NCBI RefSeq assembly: GCF_000001735.4
Contig: NC_003076.8
Span: 8,866,001 to 8,930,000 of the forward strand
Source: Arabidopsis thaliana
Lineage: Eukaryota; Streptophyta; Magnoliopsida; Brassicales; Brassicaceae
Length of the DNA stretch: 64,000 nucleotides
Reading direction: 5' to 3'
Part shown: positions 46,372 to 56,796 of the stretch, piece after piece
How positions within the stretch are numbered: the stretch's first letter is position 1
Layout: every line of letters begins with the position of its first letter
Program-made: the position numbers and the translations under genes
The notes under the pieces: model-generated
The model's input: the letters and a program-made list of their open reading frames with translations, nothing else
Told to the model about the DNA's origin: nothing
Databases searched by the model: none

Positions 46372-48112
46372 TTTTTTTTTTTTGCCAAAAGGTGTTGTTA
46401 TTGATATTAAACATTGTACAATACAACATACATAGACTGTTTATATAAAACAAGGACGTCTAGATGAAGAAAGCAAATAACAAATATTACAAGACTAGTT
46501 AAGGAAACAACAAACTGATTAAGGTTTTATGTACAAAACAGAGACGACTACCAAAGGAGAGGGCCAGACGTGGTAGCAGTGGTGGAAGACAAACATCCTG
46601 ACATCTCAAGAAGAACAACAAAACGAAAAACAAGTTTCGTAGTTGAACTTAAAGCTTCCATCTTATGTGGTGAGCTTCTTGCATACCAACATGTCAAACG
46701 ACCAAGAACTATCAGTAGCAGAGTCTTTCTGTGAGATAAACCTTTCAAAAGTGTAACACTATCAAGCAGCTGCAAGTAGAACAAAAAGTGACAGAAACCT
46801 GAAGCAATCAAAGAGAGATTGCCCATCCAAAAGCCTGAAAAGAAACTATGTTTCCTAAGTACTAAGAACTTACTAAAAACCATAACCTTACCCCAAAAAG
46901 TGTAAGTCACAGAGTATAAGGGTATGTTATACTCTGAGGAGCAACAGTCATAGCAGATCTATGGTGTGTTATCAGACTCCGAATAAAACCTTACTCCATA
47001 ATCTTTGCGATATTGTTTCTTCTTTTTATCAGGAGTAAGGTCAATCTGCTTTCCTTTTCTGCGTTTAGAACTCTCACCACATGCATATCTTGATTGATCA
47101 TTAATAGCAGTAGGAGTGGTGGAATCATCAGAGAGAGCTTTAGGACTTACTAATGGAACACTTGAAGGAAGATGTTCAATAGCAGGTTCATTCAAGTCTA
47201 AACCCGGTGAAGCAGAGGTTGGTGCCTGTGATATAGGTCTGTGAGAAGAGATATCAGAACTTGAAGAGTGATTCGCAGGTGGAGGGGGTGTAGGATTGTT
47301 CGATCCCCCTCCCTCTTCCCAAACAGGAACCATCAAAACATCCGCTTCATCATCAACAACATGAGCACCATCATTATGGTGATCCCCTGAGGAGCCAGAT
47401 AAGGACAGTGATCAACATCATGGTTGATACGGCAGCAGTTGGAACAAATCCTGTGAAGTCGTTCATATTCAAAACCAATCATGGCACCTTCTCGTGATTC
47501 AAACCGCACCCGTCGAAAGAAACGCATCCTATCCGTGATGGAAATCCTCACTTTCACTCTGATAAAGGCTATCTGAGTAGAGGTCTCTTCATCAAAATCA
47601 AGCCCCGTGACTGGCCCCAGAGTACTAGCAATAAACCTGACAGTCATAGTAGACACATAGAGAGGTATGCCTCTAACTTGAACCCAAAGATCAATATAGG
47701 TAAGAAAGTCAGCACGGGGAAAGTCTTCCCATCTCTGCAGAGGTACAAACCATTGGTTGAATAACCATGGGCCTCTCAGCATGACCGAAGCCAAGTCAAT
47801 ACCAGAGCGAAAACGAAACTGGATGCACCTATCATCAATGATGCGGCCATGTACACGAGAAGCCATACCCCAGCTGCGAGGCAAGGCCCTAAGTACTCTT
47901 CTGAGGTGTTGAGCATGGATGTTAAGCGGTCTTGCAATAAGACTCAGTCTGTTGCCAGCAACAACAACACCATAAGCTGCCTGAGGTACAAAAAGTTCTG
48001 GATCATCACGACCCAAAACCATGTACTGTATATCATGCCAAATCTCATCAGCCATCAGGAAACAAGAAGAAGTAAAGAAAAGAAGACACTATAAGAAGTG
48101 AAAAAGGGAGCG
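46372..48112 (-). mobile_element. LINE-type retroposed insertion carrying ORF1 only
   Basis: Read on the minus strand, the element starts near 48112, carries a DUF4283/zinc-knuckle ORF1-like frame, and ends in an A tail (the T run at 46371-46383 on the plus strand). It is flanked by similar short sequences, ATATCTCCTCT at 46361-46371 and ATATCCCCTCT at 48113-48123, a probable target-site duplication with one mismatch. No reverse transcriptase is present. It is either a non-autonomous LINE derivative or a retroposed copy of an ORF1-related gene. Confidence 0.65.
46959..48055 (-). pseudogene. LINE ORF1-like DUF4283/CCHC zinc-knuckle protein, frameshifted
   Basis: The frame 48055 to 47333 (240 codons) starts MADEIWHDIQYM, includes a DUF4283-like region (IIDDRCIQFRF, LRGPWLFNQWFVPLQRW, DLWVQVRGIPLY) and a zinc knuckle C-x2-C-x4-H-x4-C (CSNCCRINHDVDHC). 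It ends shortly after a GGGG run near 47390. The neighbouring frame, continuous with the 46959-47336 segment, then carries the expected Pro/Ser-rich and basic tail (SSKRRKGKQIDL), so one frameshift separates two halves of an ancestral single frame. The upstream ATG lies close to the element's 5' end. This type of protein binds nucleic acid in LINE retrotransposition. Its position suggests At5g25600, which I recall only vaguely. Confidence 0.65.
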
Positions 48113-48123
48113 ATATCCCCTCT

Positions 48124-48497
48124 TTCAAACACTCATATTAAACTAGTAATAAAATTAATTCTACAAAATGTTTTAAACACTCATATTGGGTATCACCAAT
48201 TAATATGGTCTACTTGCTGAAAATTAAAATTTCCTGTCAATTAAGCCAAAACATAGAAATGGTAACATTTCAGCTCTAATTTTATTATAGGTTTTTGCAA
48301 AACCACAAGATACAGACCACAAAAGACAGCTACGTAGGTTAATAAAAAAAAAAACATATAGATGCCTTCACTCTTATATGGAAACCACGCATTACTATAT
48401 GTATATGTATGTATATTCATAACCAAAACATCCCAAAAGATAGATTATCTGAAACGTAATTATACATAACCCACAATAAGATAGAAAACAGATCTAT
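48124..48497. other. RD22 3' flank
   Basis: AT-rich, with a short direct repeat AAACACTCATATT at 48127 and 48175. It probably contains the RD22 3'UTR. No gene seen. Confidence 0.5.
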
Positions 48498-50684
48498 CTA
48501 GTAGCTGAACCACACAACATGAGTCTCCGGGAGGAAGTGGCAGACCGGAACGGTCCCTGGCTTCACCTTTAAGACTTTGAAGGCCAAGTGGTTTGGGTTC
48601 CAAGCTGAGGTGTTCTTGTGGCATACCGCAACTGCTTTAGCTCGCATCCCGTTCTCTCCCTCGAGCGGAACCGCGTAGACGGTCGTCATCATCGCCTTGT
48701 GGCAGTAGAACACCGCGAATGGGTACTTCTGTTTGTGACACACCACAGATTTATCGTCAGACAACTTCTTTACCCCAGCCGCCGCGATTTTGTACTTCTG
48801 CATCGGTGCGTTCTTCTTAGCCACCTGTAGTAACCAAAGTTACATTGGTTTATAGCCAAAATATTAGCCACAATATATATGGTGTGGACATACAAATCAA
48901 CTGCAACTAAACCGAACCATGTGTTTTCATGAATGGTTAGATTGGTTTATATATGTAAATCCAAAGAAACCGAAGCTAAAGCCAAACGTAAACCAATTAA
49001 TTTGAGTATAAACGAACCACACGAACTTAAATTAAGAAATAATTTCTATGTTAAACTATCTAAGAAAAATTAGATCGAACCATGTTTAATATTTCTTAAA
49101 AATAATTATAGCTAAGTACATAGTAGCTATTTGTATATGTTTTTTACATCAACCTGACCCAAATCTATCATAGTTATTTATGTCTTATATTTATTTTTTA
49201 TTCATAAAAGAAGAAAAGTAAATTTGACAGAAACTACATCAACCTTTCCAAAAAATTATCCAAAGAAAACCGAATTGATTATATACAAATTATCTTATAT
49301 TTAGTATTAATCTTATATGTTTTCAGTCAAAACTAAACCGGTAATTAAAAAACAGTAGTTAGTATTTTTACCTCAGTGGAAACAGCCCTGACGTGATATT
49401 TACCAAGTTTCGAAACACTAAAGTCGACCATCGACTCCAAAGACGTCGCACAATACTTCTCCTCTCCACTAACTTTTCTGGCTTCACACTCCTCAATGGT
49501 CTTCTTCATCATCTCCGCTTCTTCCGAACCAGCTTCCACCGAGAAACGTTTCAACGTCTCCGAAAACTTCTCCGATCCAAAAGGCACCGTTTCAGCCTCT
49601 CCACGTGGCAAGAACGCAGTTTTGCCTCCGTAACCATCCTCAGCGTTAAACCGGACATTCATTTCTTTCCCGCGAACCAAGTCCTTCTCCAAGAAGAAGA
49701 GAGCCGCGTTAGGATCGTCGTGGAGCTGAGTCTCCTTCGCTGCATAGTTATACACGAAAGGGTTTGCTCCTGGTTTCACACCAACGTAAATCGGTCTTCC
49801 CTTGTGGCGCGTGTGCACCGTCACACCGCCTTTACCGACTCCTACGTCGGTTCTTTTACCGGGTTTACCCGTGTGGACTGCGACGCCACCTCCGTGACCT
49901 TTTCCGCTGCCAACGCTCACGTGTGTCCCTCCTCCGGGCTTGCCCTTGCCTGTGTCCACGCGTACACCTCCCTTTCCAACGTTCACGGCGGTTCCGCTAC
50001 CGGTTTTACCTTTATGGGTGTTAACGTTTACTCCGCCTTTACCTACTTGGACGTTGGTACTTTTCTCGTCGGTAAAATCTGCAAAAAAAAAAAGTTTGGT
50101 AAGGAAACATTTATTTTATTAACAACTAAAAAAGAATACATTTATTTGCTACATACAAATTCAGAAAAATATGTTGAAATATAAAAGAAATTGTAATAAT
50201 ACAAGTCAAACACATCTTTATTTGCATTTATGTAAATAAATATTTTTTGTGTGTTTTAAAGAAAAGAAAGAAAAAAAACAGTTAATTATGGAGAGAGTTG
50301 GGAATGGAATGGCAAACATGTATTTCTAACACTAGTGAAAACCATAATATAAATTCATAATATAAATTCAGAACAAACATGTATTTCTAACATTAAGAAC
50401 AAAAATAAGTGAGAGAGTTGGGAATGGCAAAGTAAAATATTTTAACCGAAAGTCAAAAGATTATGGAGAGAGTTGGGAATGGGAGTGTTTGGTAAAGCAG
50501 TGCTCCAATAACGCTCCGGTGTTAAATCAGCCGCAATCGCCACTACCTTCAATAATAAAAAGAAAATAACATCAAACCACAATGAATAAAAAGTAGTAAG
50601 AATGTAATCATGTTTTGTTCGTTTTGAGTTTATAAGTACCATGAATGAACCAAGAAGACAGATCAGAGGAAGACGAATCGCCAT
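48498..50684 (-). CDS. RD22: RD22, BURP-domain dehydration-responsive protein
   Basis: Minus-strand exons 50640-50684, 50447-50546, 49372-50078 and 48498-48824 join to 1179 nt = 392 residues, the length I recall for Arabidopsis RD22. A signal peptide covers residues 1-22 (MAIRLPLICLLGSFMVVAIA). A conserved segment follows (ERYWSTALPNTPIP), then Gly/Lys/Val-rich tandem repeats of the form VGKGGVxVxT (residues about 55-135). The C-terminal BURP domain has the FFLEKDL start and paired Cys-His motifs (VVCHKQK, FYCHKA, AVCHKN, PVCHFLP). The protein is secreted, probably to the cell wall. Known biology: induced by drought, salt and ABA through MYC2 and MYB2; matching sites are visible upstream. Confidence 0.97.
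50288..50482 (+). repeat. Triplicated exon-2 end sequence within RD22 intron 2
   Basis: GAGAGAGTTGGGAATGG occurs at about 50291, 50412 and 50466. The last copy is the coding 3' end of exon 2 (encoding PNSLHN on the minus strand); the other two lie in intron 2. Two copies of ACATGTATTTCTAACA (about 50316 and 50377) separate them. Confidence 0.7.
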
Positions 50685-50750
50685 TTTTGGGAGTTGGAAT
50701 AGAAATGGGTTTGATGAATTTGAGGAGAAGAAGTGGTACGTGTACGTAGA

Positions 50751-50757
50751 ATTTATA
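50751..50757 (-). promoter_or_regulatory. RD22 TATA box
   Basis: TATAAAT on the minus strand, 67 bp upstream of the RD22 start codon. An ACGTGT core lies close by at 50738-50743 on the plus strand, within the likely leader. Confidence 0.6.
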
Positions 50758-50870
50758 GTAAAAGGGTTTTAGTAGAAAGGAGCTGAGGTTGAAGTTATGA
50801 TGAGTATGGATGATATAGACGGCTACTACTTACCAATCTATTTGGGCCGATTAATTATATCACATACCTT

Positions 50871-50928
50871 CTAACCACTACGTGCCTTCTGCTCCTTAAA
50901 TGCTCTTGTATCCATGTGTGGACATGTG
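50871..50928 (-). promoter_or_regulatory. RD22 MYB and MYC recognition sites
   Basis: On the minus strand TGGTTAG (complement of CTAACCA at 50871-50877) lies 187-193 bp upstream of the start codon. Two CACATG motifs are formed by CATGTG at 50913-50918 and 50923-50928. These are the published recognition sequences of MYB2 and MYC2 (rd22BP1) in the 67-bp drought/ABA-responsive segment of the rd22 promoter. An ACGTGC core also lies at 50880-50885. Confidence 0.85.
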
Positions 50929-51946
50929 TTTTTAATATCTCTAGTTTATTTTTGTGTGTTACGTTATACTACTTCGTTTCGTGTCTTTCTTTTTTTTGAC
51001 ATTCCTATTTGGGTCCTATTTGTTTTGCTGCCATGGAAAGCAAACAATTATTCACGAATGTTTTCTTTGGGTGATCACTGATTAGTTTTCCTTAGCTCAA
51101 AATCTTTGATTAAGTTCGGAGTTAGCGTTGACAGGTGAAATTTGTAATAGATCAATCTGGCTGGCCCGCCCAATCCGATCCAAAATCGTCAAAACCCACA
51201 AGTATTGAAGTACATACTGCCCGGTCCAAACCGGGATTATATTTTAAAACTACTAACTTAGTTCAGATATTTTCGAGTTATTTCAGATATTCTACGTTAT
51301 ATGTTTTAATTGTGCTAGTCTTAAGATCCTTTGATTAAGGATATTGATTCAAATTTTATTGTAAGTAACAATTTTTAAAACTTTCAATTTCTACTAGTTA
51401 AAACTGGAAACAAAACAAAGTTAAGATTTCAGTGAACATAATAGATCTTAAACCTTTTATACGAATTACTCGAAACCAGAAAATCCCGAATAGTTGAATA
51501 TCAAGACCTACTTTGTATCACTATTATTGTGTATATAAGTTTTAGTTTCATATAAAGATTTTTTTTGGGTAGGAATTTAATGAGTATTTTTTGTGCTAAC
51601 ATGTTATTATTATTGCCATACTTCATATTTGGATTTATAGATTTATAGAACCAGTAAACCAGTTCTTAAAACAATGTTTTTATAGCACCAAACGAACCCC
51701 TTGTGAAGCTTAGAGAATTCTTATTTTGCAGTTAATGGTCCTACAAAGTGGTTGCAAGTAAAAAGTTGACGTTTCAATGAACTAACAAAATTGGCCATAT
51801 TCCAAATAATTATTTGAAATAGATTACATCTTTAAAGAAACTTCTCATGCATCCAATATATATAATTAGGATTTTAGTACCACTCTGACTCAATCTATCG
51901 ATCAAGCTTAGTGTGATAGTTAAACGCGGTAGATAGCTATTAATAA

Positions 51947-52164
51947 TACTTTCTCTGTTTCATTATATAGGATGTTATAGTGTTTTTATTTTGTTTCATT
52001 ATATAAGCTATTTTACAAGTTTCAATACAAATTTTAAATGTATTGATTTTATGACTTTTTAGATTATACCATCTCTTTTGTGATTGGTTGAATTTTTAAA
52101 ACTACAGTATTAAATGATAGTTGCGTTTAACCCAAACATCATATATATAGAAACATAGGGAGTA
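51947..52164. mobile_element. Mariner/Stowaway-type MITE
   Basis: 218 bp with imperfect inverted ends. The left end TACTTTCTCTGTTTCATTAT and the complement of the right end TACTCCCTATGTTTCTATAT belong to the familiar plant CTCCCTCYGTTTC class, bounded by TA dinucleotides. The internal sequence is AT-rich and non-coding. The ends match at about 15 of 20 positions. Confidence 0.6.
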
Positions 52165-55100
52165 ATACTTATTTTATTTTTGTACAAAAATTAATGTTTT
52201 CAAATTTTAAAAAGCTTAGATTCACATTACAACGTAGATACATTATAACAATATATAGTAATTAGAAGATTTTCAATAAAAACATTTTAATCTGAAAACA
52301 AAATATGGCATAACAACATAATTTGTGTATTAAATATAGGAGGATTATAATGAGAGTAAGTTTTAGAAGTAAGAAAGTTATTAAAAATGATAATTATTTT
52401 ACTTTATTCTTTGAATATTTATTTTTCTTTTCCGATATCTTAATTTTAAAATATCAATTAATTATATCAAAATCAAACTACTAATAATGATGGACGGTCG
52501 TTGCCCGTTGGCATGTTTCGACGGTACTTCAGTGTCATGTGCCGAAGAAATTTTTTCACTTCGATCGAGAATATGTTCAAAAGCAAAACCAAAAGAGTGT
52601 GGGGGATCTGGTAATCTTAACTTTCGTGTGGACTTTTCAGACAAAGAGAAATTAAAACGAACAACCAACTCATTTATGGCTCACCAATATTCATTCGTTT
52701 TCATCATTATTTTCGATATTATTTTGTTTCATCAATCCATGGTTGGAGAATGAGTGAACACCTATGTATTTAATGTTGTTGATTTTGGTTCAAATAGTTT
52801 TGATAGTAACTCTCATCCCAACTACGGACGCTATGCTTGCCTTTTTTCTTTTCCAGTGATAACATTATAACATTTGTACTGTCCCAAACTAATTGGTAGT
52901 GAGTAGACTCCCAAATACCACTTATATATTACGGTTTAATCACATTTTGAATGTGGAATTTTCATTCTACTCACTTGCAATATATCCTACTTGAGTCATT
53001 TTACATGGGTCAACAATCTTAACGTTAATATCATGAGGTTCTAAATTAAAACCAGTTGACAATAAGTAAAAGCGCTTATGTATCTTATACATTACTCTAG
53101 AAGCCTATCAACTTCTGATATGGCGAATAGAAACATTCTAATACCCCTTTTCCGCTTAGAATGGACATCTAAACATGAAGTTTGAGGAAATGAACATACA
53201 AAGGTATTTTAGGAATTATCGGCCTACAATTCAAAACTAATTGGTGGTACTGAGTGAATTATTATATGGTACATATACATTATTATAGGCTTCTCAAACT
53301 TTTAATGTGGGATTCTTAATATTTAGTTCATTAATTTCTGAAGCTCGAAACATTTTTCGATTGACCCTAATGAATTCCATAAAATATTTATTTGTGTGTT
53401 TGTCCTCACTTAGTTGTGTCACTTATCATAGTTTTATCGTTACCTAAACGTAAACCTAGTTTTATACTCTCTTGTGGGCTAATATTCGGCTAACTCAACA
53501 CTTCCGATTAAGCTCCGAATAATGTAACCACTATATACCTCGTTATTTATGGCTATAAACTCTTATGATATTTTGATTAGATAAAAAAACCAACATTACC
53601 TTCTTTTTTGAGATGTGATTTGCAAATACAATGGGCCTTATACCCAAAAGGCCCGACATCAAAAACCCAATATCACCTTCTTTTCTGGCAACAATCCTCT
53701 ATCACTGTGTTAAACATATTTGCTTTCAAATGTGAAAGTGCATTTTCTTTGTCACATGTTCATCAGTTCAAACGAGACAGTGGAATATTCACTGTCCCGA
53801 AAACAAAAGGGGCTCGAATGGTTAGGTGACAATATACTTAGCATATTGATTAAATTTTAGTGTAAGTCACTCAATTATTTGTATATTATAGGATTTGATA
53901 GTTATACGTAGCATTAGCCTTTTAAAAAAATCTATTATGTGAACTTGAATCTAATTTTTTTCTTTCTTTTTAATAACATACACCGCTTAGATTCCACTTA
54001 GCTGTTTGTTCTATTAAGCAAAATAATCATAAGTTTTTCTTTTTTTTTATGTTTGTTGTGTTTGATTGATTTATTGTATCACATACTTCTTTCCAACACT
54101 CTCTACCTACCATGTAAATACTTTTGTAAAGGTTGCTATAACCAAATCGGGAATTCAGACACTCAACAGAAAAAAAGAGACTTGGTATATATATATAAAC
54201 ACACACGGTGAGACTTGAGAGATATTATTTTGATTTCTTACTACTAAAGAAATGAAAATGGAAATTGAAAAAGAAGCATAAAGAAGTGACAATTTTGGGA
54301 AATGGGGGATAGTGAGTGACTGAGTAATTAAGTGTTATCACACTCTCATAGTGTCATGCTTTCACCAACCATCAGCCCCACAACTTTTGCTAAGCTCCAA
54401 TTGTATCTGATCATCACTTGACCAATCTATACAATAATACTTTGGCTGATACAGAGCTAATGTGGGAGTTGGATTTGGCTTGGAGAGTCCAACAAATCTT
54501 TCAAAACCAAGAGAATGTGCGGCAACATATTTTACGGTATGGTTTAGAAGATTGTGTAAAATTCTCTTTACATAAAATTACAATAAATCATAAGAATTTG
54601 TCTTGTTTACACGACTTAGTGATACAGAACAACAACAACAACTACAACAACAACAAGAGTGTCACATAACGAATAAAATGGAATATCCGTTGTTCAACAC
54701 TTATAAGTATATATATGTATATGCATTGGAATCTAACAACACTTTATTCTTTCTCTTGTAATGTAAGCTAAGAAAGAAAAAACACAAAAGAGAGACAAGT
54801 ATCCAATTATGAGTATGCACGATCACGATCCGTCATCTTCGATTCAGCTATAAAAGGAAAAAAAGAGAGAAGAAGAGTGGACCCTAAAGTGAAGAGACAT
54901 CACTTTTGTAATCTTAATCGCTATTGCATTTCACCAGGAAGGCATTAGTATCTTCTGAGACCTTTTAGTCAGGACCACTCTTTGCACCTCATTTCTACAC
55001 TTATTTCCACTTTAGAATCTTTGTCTCATCTCTTCGCATGTGAGAGGTTTTTGTGTAATCATCTGGTTTTTCACACATGCACCCGTTTATAGATACATTA

Positions 55101-56696
55101 TTCTTCAATATGACATGTTTTTATATCAATCCTCAATTATTTGTAAGAATGATTATATATGCTAAAAAGATCTACGTAAAACTGTTTAAACCAATTTGTC
55201 ATAGAATTAATAAAAAAAACAAAATTGCAACACTATCTTTTATTTAGATTTGTAACCCTAACTTAACACACTACTTTTGATATGTATATACTTCATATGT
55301 CATTTTATGTTGCCATTTAACCACTATAAGTGTTCTTTTCAAATATTAGACCTTCTAATGTAAAAACATAAGATTGAAATTTGACCCAAAAATATAATAT
55401 TGAAATACATGACAGAGAAAAAAATATTGTTGATTCAAGGAAATCGAAAAAGAAAATATGAAAACAAATTGCAGCCACTATCAAATGATTTTAGTAATTT
55501 GGCATGCGAGCAAAAAAATAATTAATGAAAAATTTGATGAATTGAACTCCAAGTTTTTTTTTATCCATAATTTCTCGTAATACAAATATAAAAGCGGATA
55601 ACATGACGCGAAAAATTTGTACTGAACCGTTTCATATCACTTATATAAACAATATTTTTCAGATTTTGTTCGTTTGAGTTCTATATAAAATCGACACAAA
55701 AAAAAAAAGTCCAAAATGCTTATTTGCCATGTTTTTAAATCAGGTCTAGGGTGGTTGGATCAAAATTTTCGCCATGTTACCAAACCGATAACCGGTACAA
55801 GCCCAAACTAAAACCAGTAGATATATATATATATATATGTTTTGTTTTCTTCTAACGGTCTACAACCATGTTGACTAATAATTTGCAGTTTGTCTGCAAT
55901 TTGACTACCGTTTCCCGCATAGTCAAACTCATAGAGTCATAGGTAATAGTTTCCACTTTGATATTTATTTCATGAATGTCTTAACTTTTCTAAAATGTAT
56001 TTGTTTCCACTTTGTCTTTATTTTTTCTTTTAAATTATTTTCTTCGAACTATTGCTTTCTCATGATTACTTGAACAGATTGTTAATTGTTTGGCTTTCGT
56101 TTCCTTATTTAGATATATATTTCAAATAGGAAGAAAGTATTCAAGAATATCACCTACACCAAAGTCAAATACAGGACATCAAGTATGTATATTCGGCATG
56201 GTCATATGTCATTGATCTTTTGATAAAAGTATATTAACGTGTAAATTTTGCTGCCAGATTACCAGTAGAATGATTATTATTATTTTTGTGAAAGAAAATA
56301 CAAATGAGTGCAAGCATGTGTAGTAAATCTTAATATGCAATTTCCTGGTGTAGATGATCATATGGTCGAGGTTCTCGTCATATATGTATGTCTCTAAGTT
56401 AGAAATGAAATACAAGAAAATTTTAAAAAGGATTTAGAAGATAAAACATAATCTATCGCCAAAAACATGTAGGCATGTAAAGCAAGGCCAAGGTCCAAGA
56501 TGTTAATATCAACTTGATATAGCGCTAGCTTACTTAATATTATACCATTTATGTGTATATCTCATCAATTAGAAAAAAACTTTTGAGCATATATTAGCAA
56601 AATAACAAGCATGCGTCATCCTTTCTTTTTGTTAGGTTACTACGTGATGAACTGATGATAGGCTACGAATTTTGTTAGCTATTGTTGTTCTTTTTC

Positions 56697-56796
56697 TTAC
56701 GAGTAATTAGAGACTTGGAGTGATGCTAATAGTTTCTTGATCGGAGATGGATGGATAAAAAAAATATCAGCATCACTCCAAATCTCCAACTCGTAA
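56697..56796. repeat. Long near-perfect hairpin
   Basis: The left arm 56697-56732 (TTACGAGTAATTAGAGACTT, then GGAGTGATGCTAATAG) is complementary to the right arm 56764-56796, whose complement reads TTACGAGTTGGAGATTTGGA, then GTGATGCTGATAT. The loop is 31 nt. Mismatches are few: one 3-nt bulge and a handful of single differences. It could be a foldback/MITE relic or a small-RNA precursor. Confidence 0.7.

Noticed and set aside
46548..46910. 120-codon minus-strand frame after the LINE ORF1-like gene
   Set aside because: Lies between the ORF1-like stop and the A tail, has no reverse-transcriptase or other domain pattern, and is most simply the element's 3' untranslated part.
49393..50184. 263-codon open frame antisense to RD22 exon 3
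   Set aside because: It mirrors the highly biased Gly/Lys/Val repeat coding of RD22 on the other strand, runs past the exon 3 boundary into the intron, and shows no family pattern.
52487..52753. 88-codon plus-strand frame and overlapping minus-strand frame at 52462-52668
   Set aside because: Somewhat GC-richer than the surroundings but no recognisable domain, promoter or splice context on either strand. It could be a pseudogene fragment, but I cannot support one.
53800..53835. tRNA-like phrase GGGGCTCGAATGGTTAGGTGA
   Set aside because: It has a partial A-box look, but there is no B box at the right distance and no cloverleaf pairing.
54418..54669. 83-codon frame ending in Asn repeats
   Set aside because: It starts at a non-ATG codon, ends in a CAA/AAC microsatellite, and has no family similarity.
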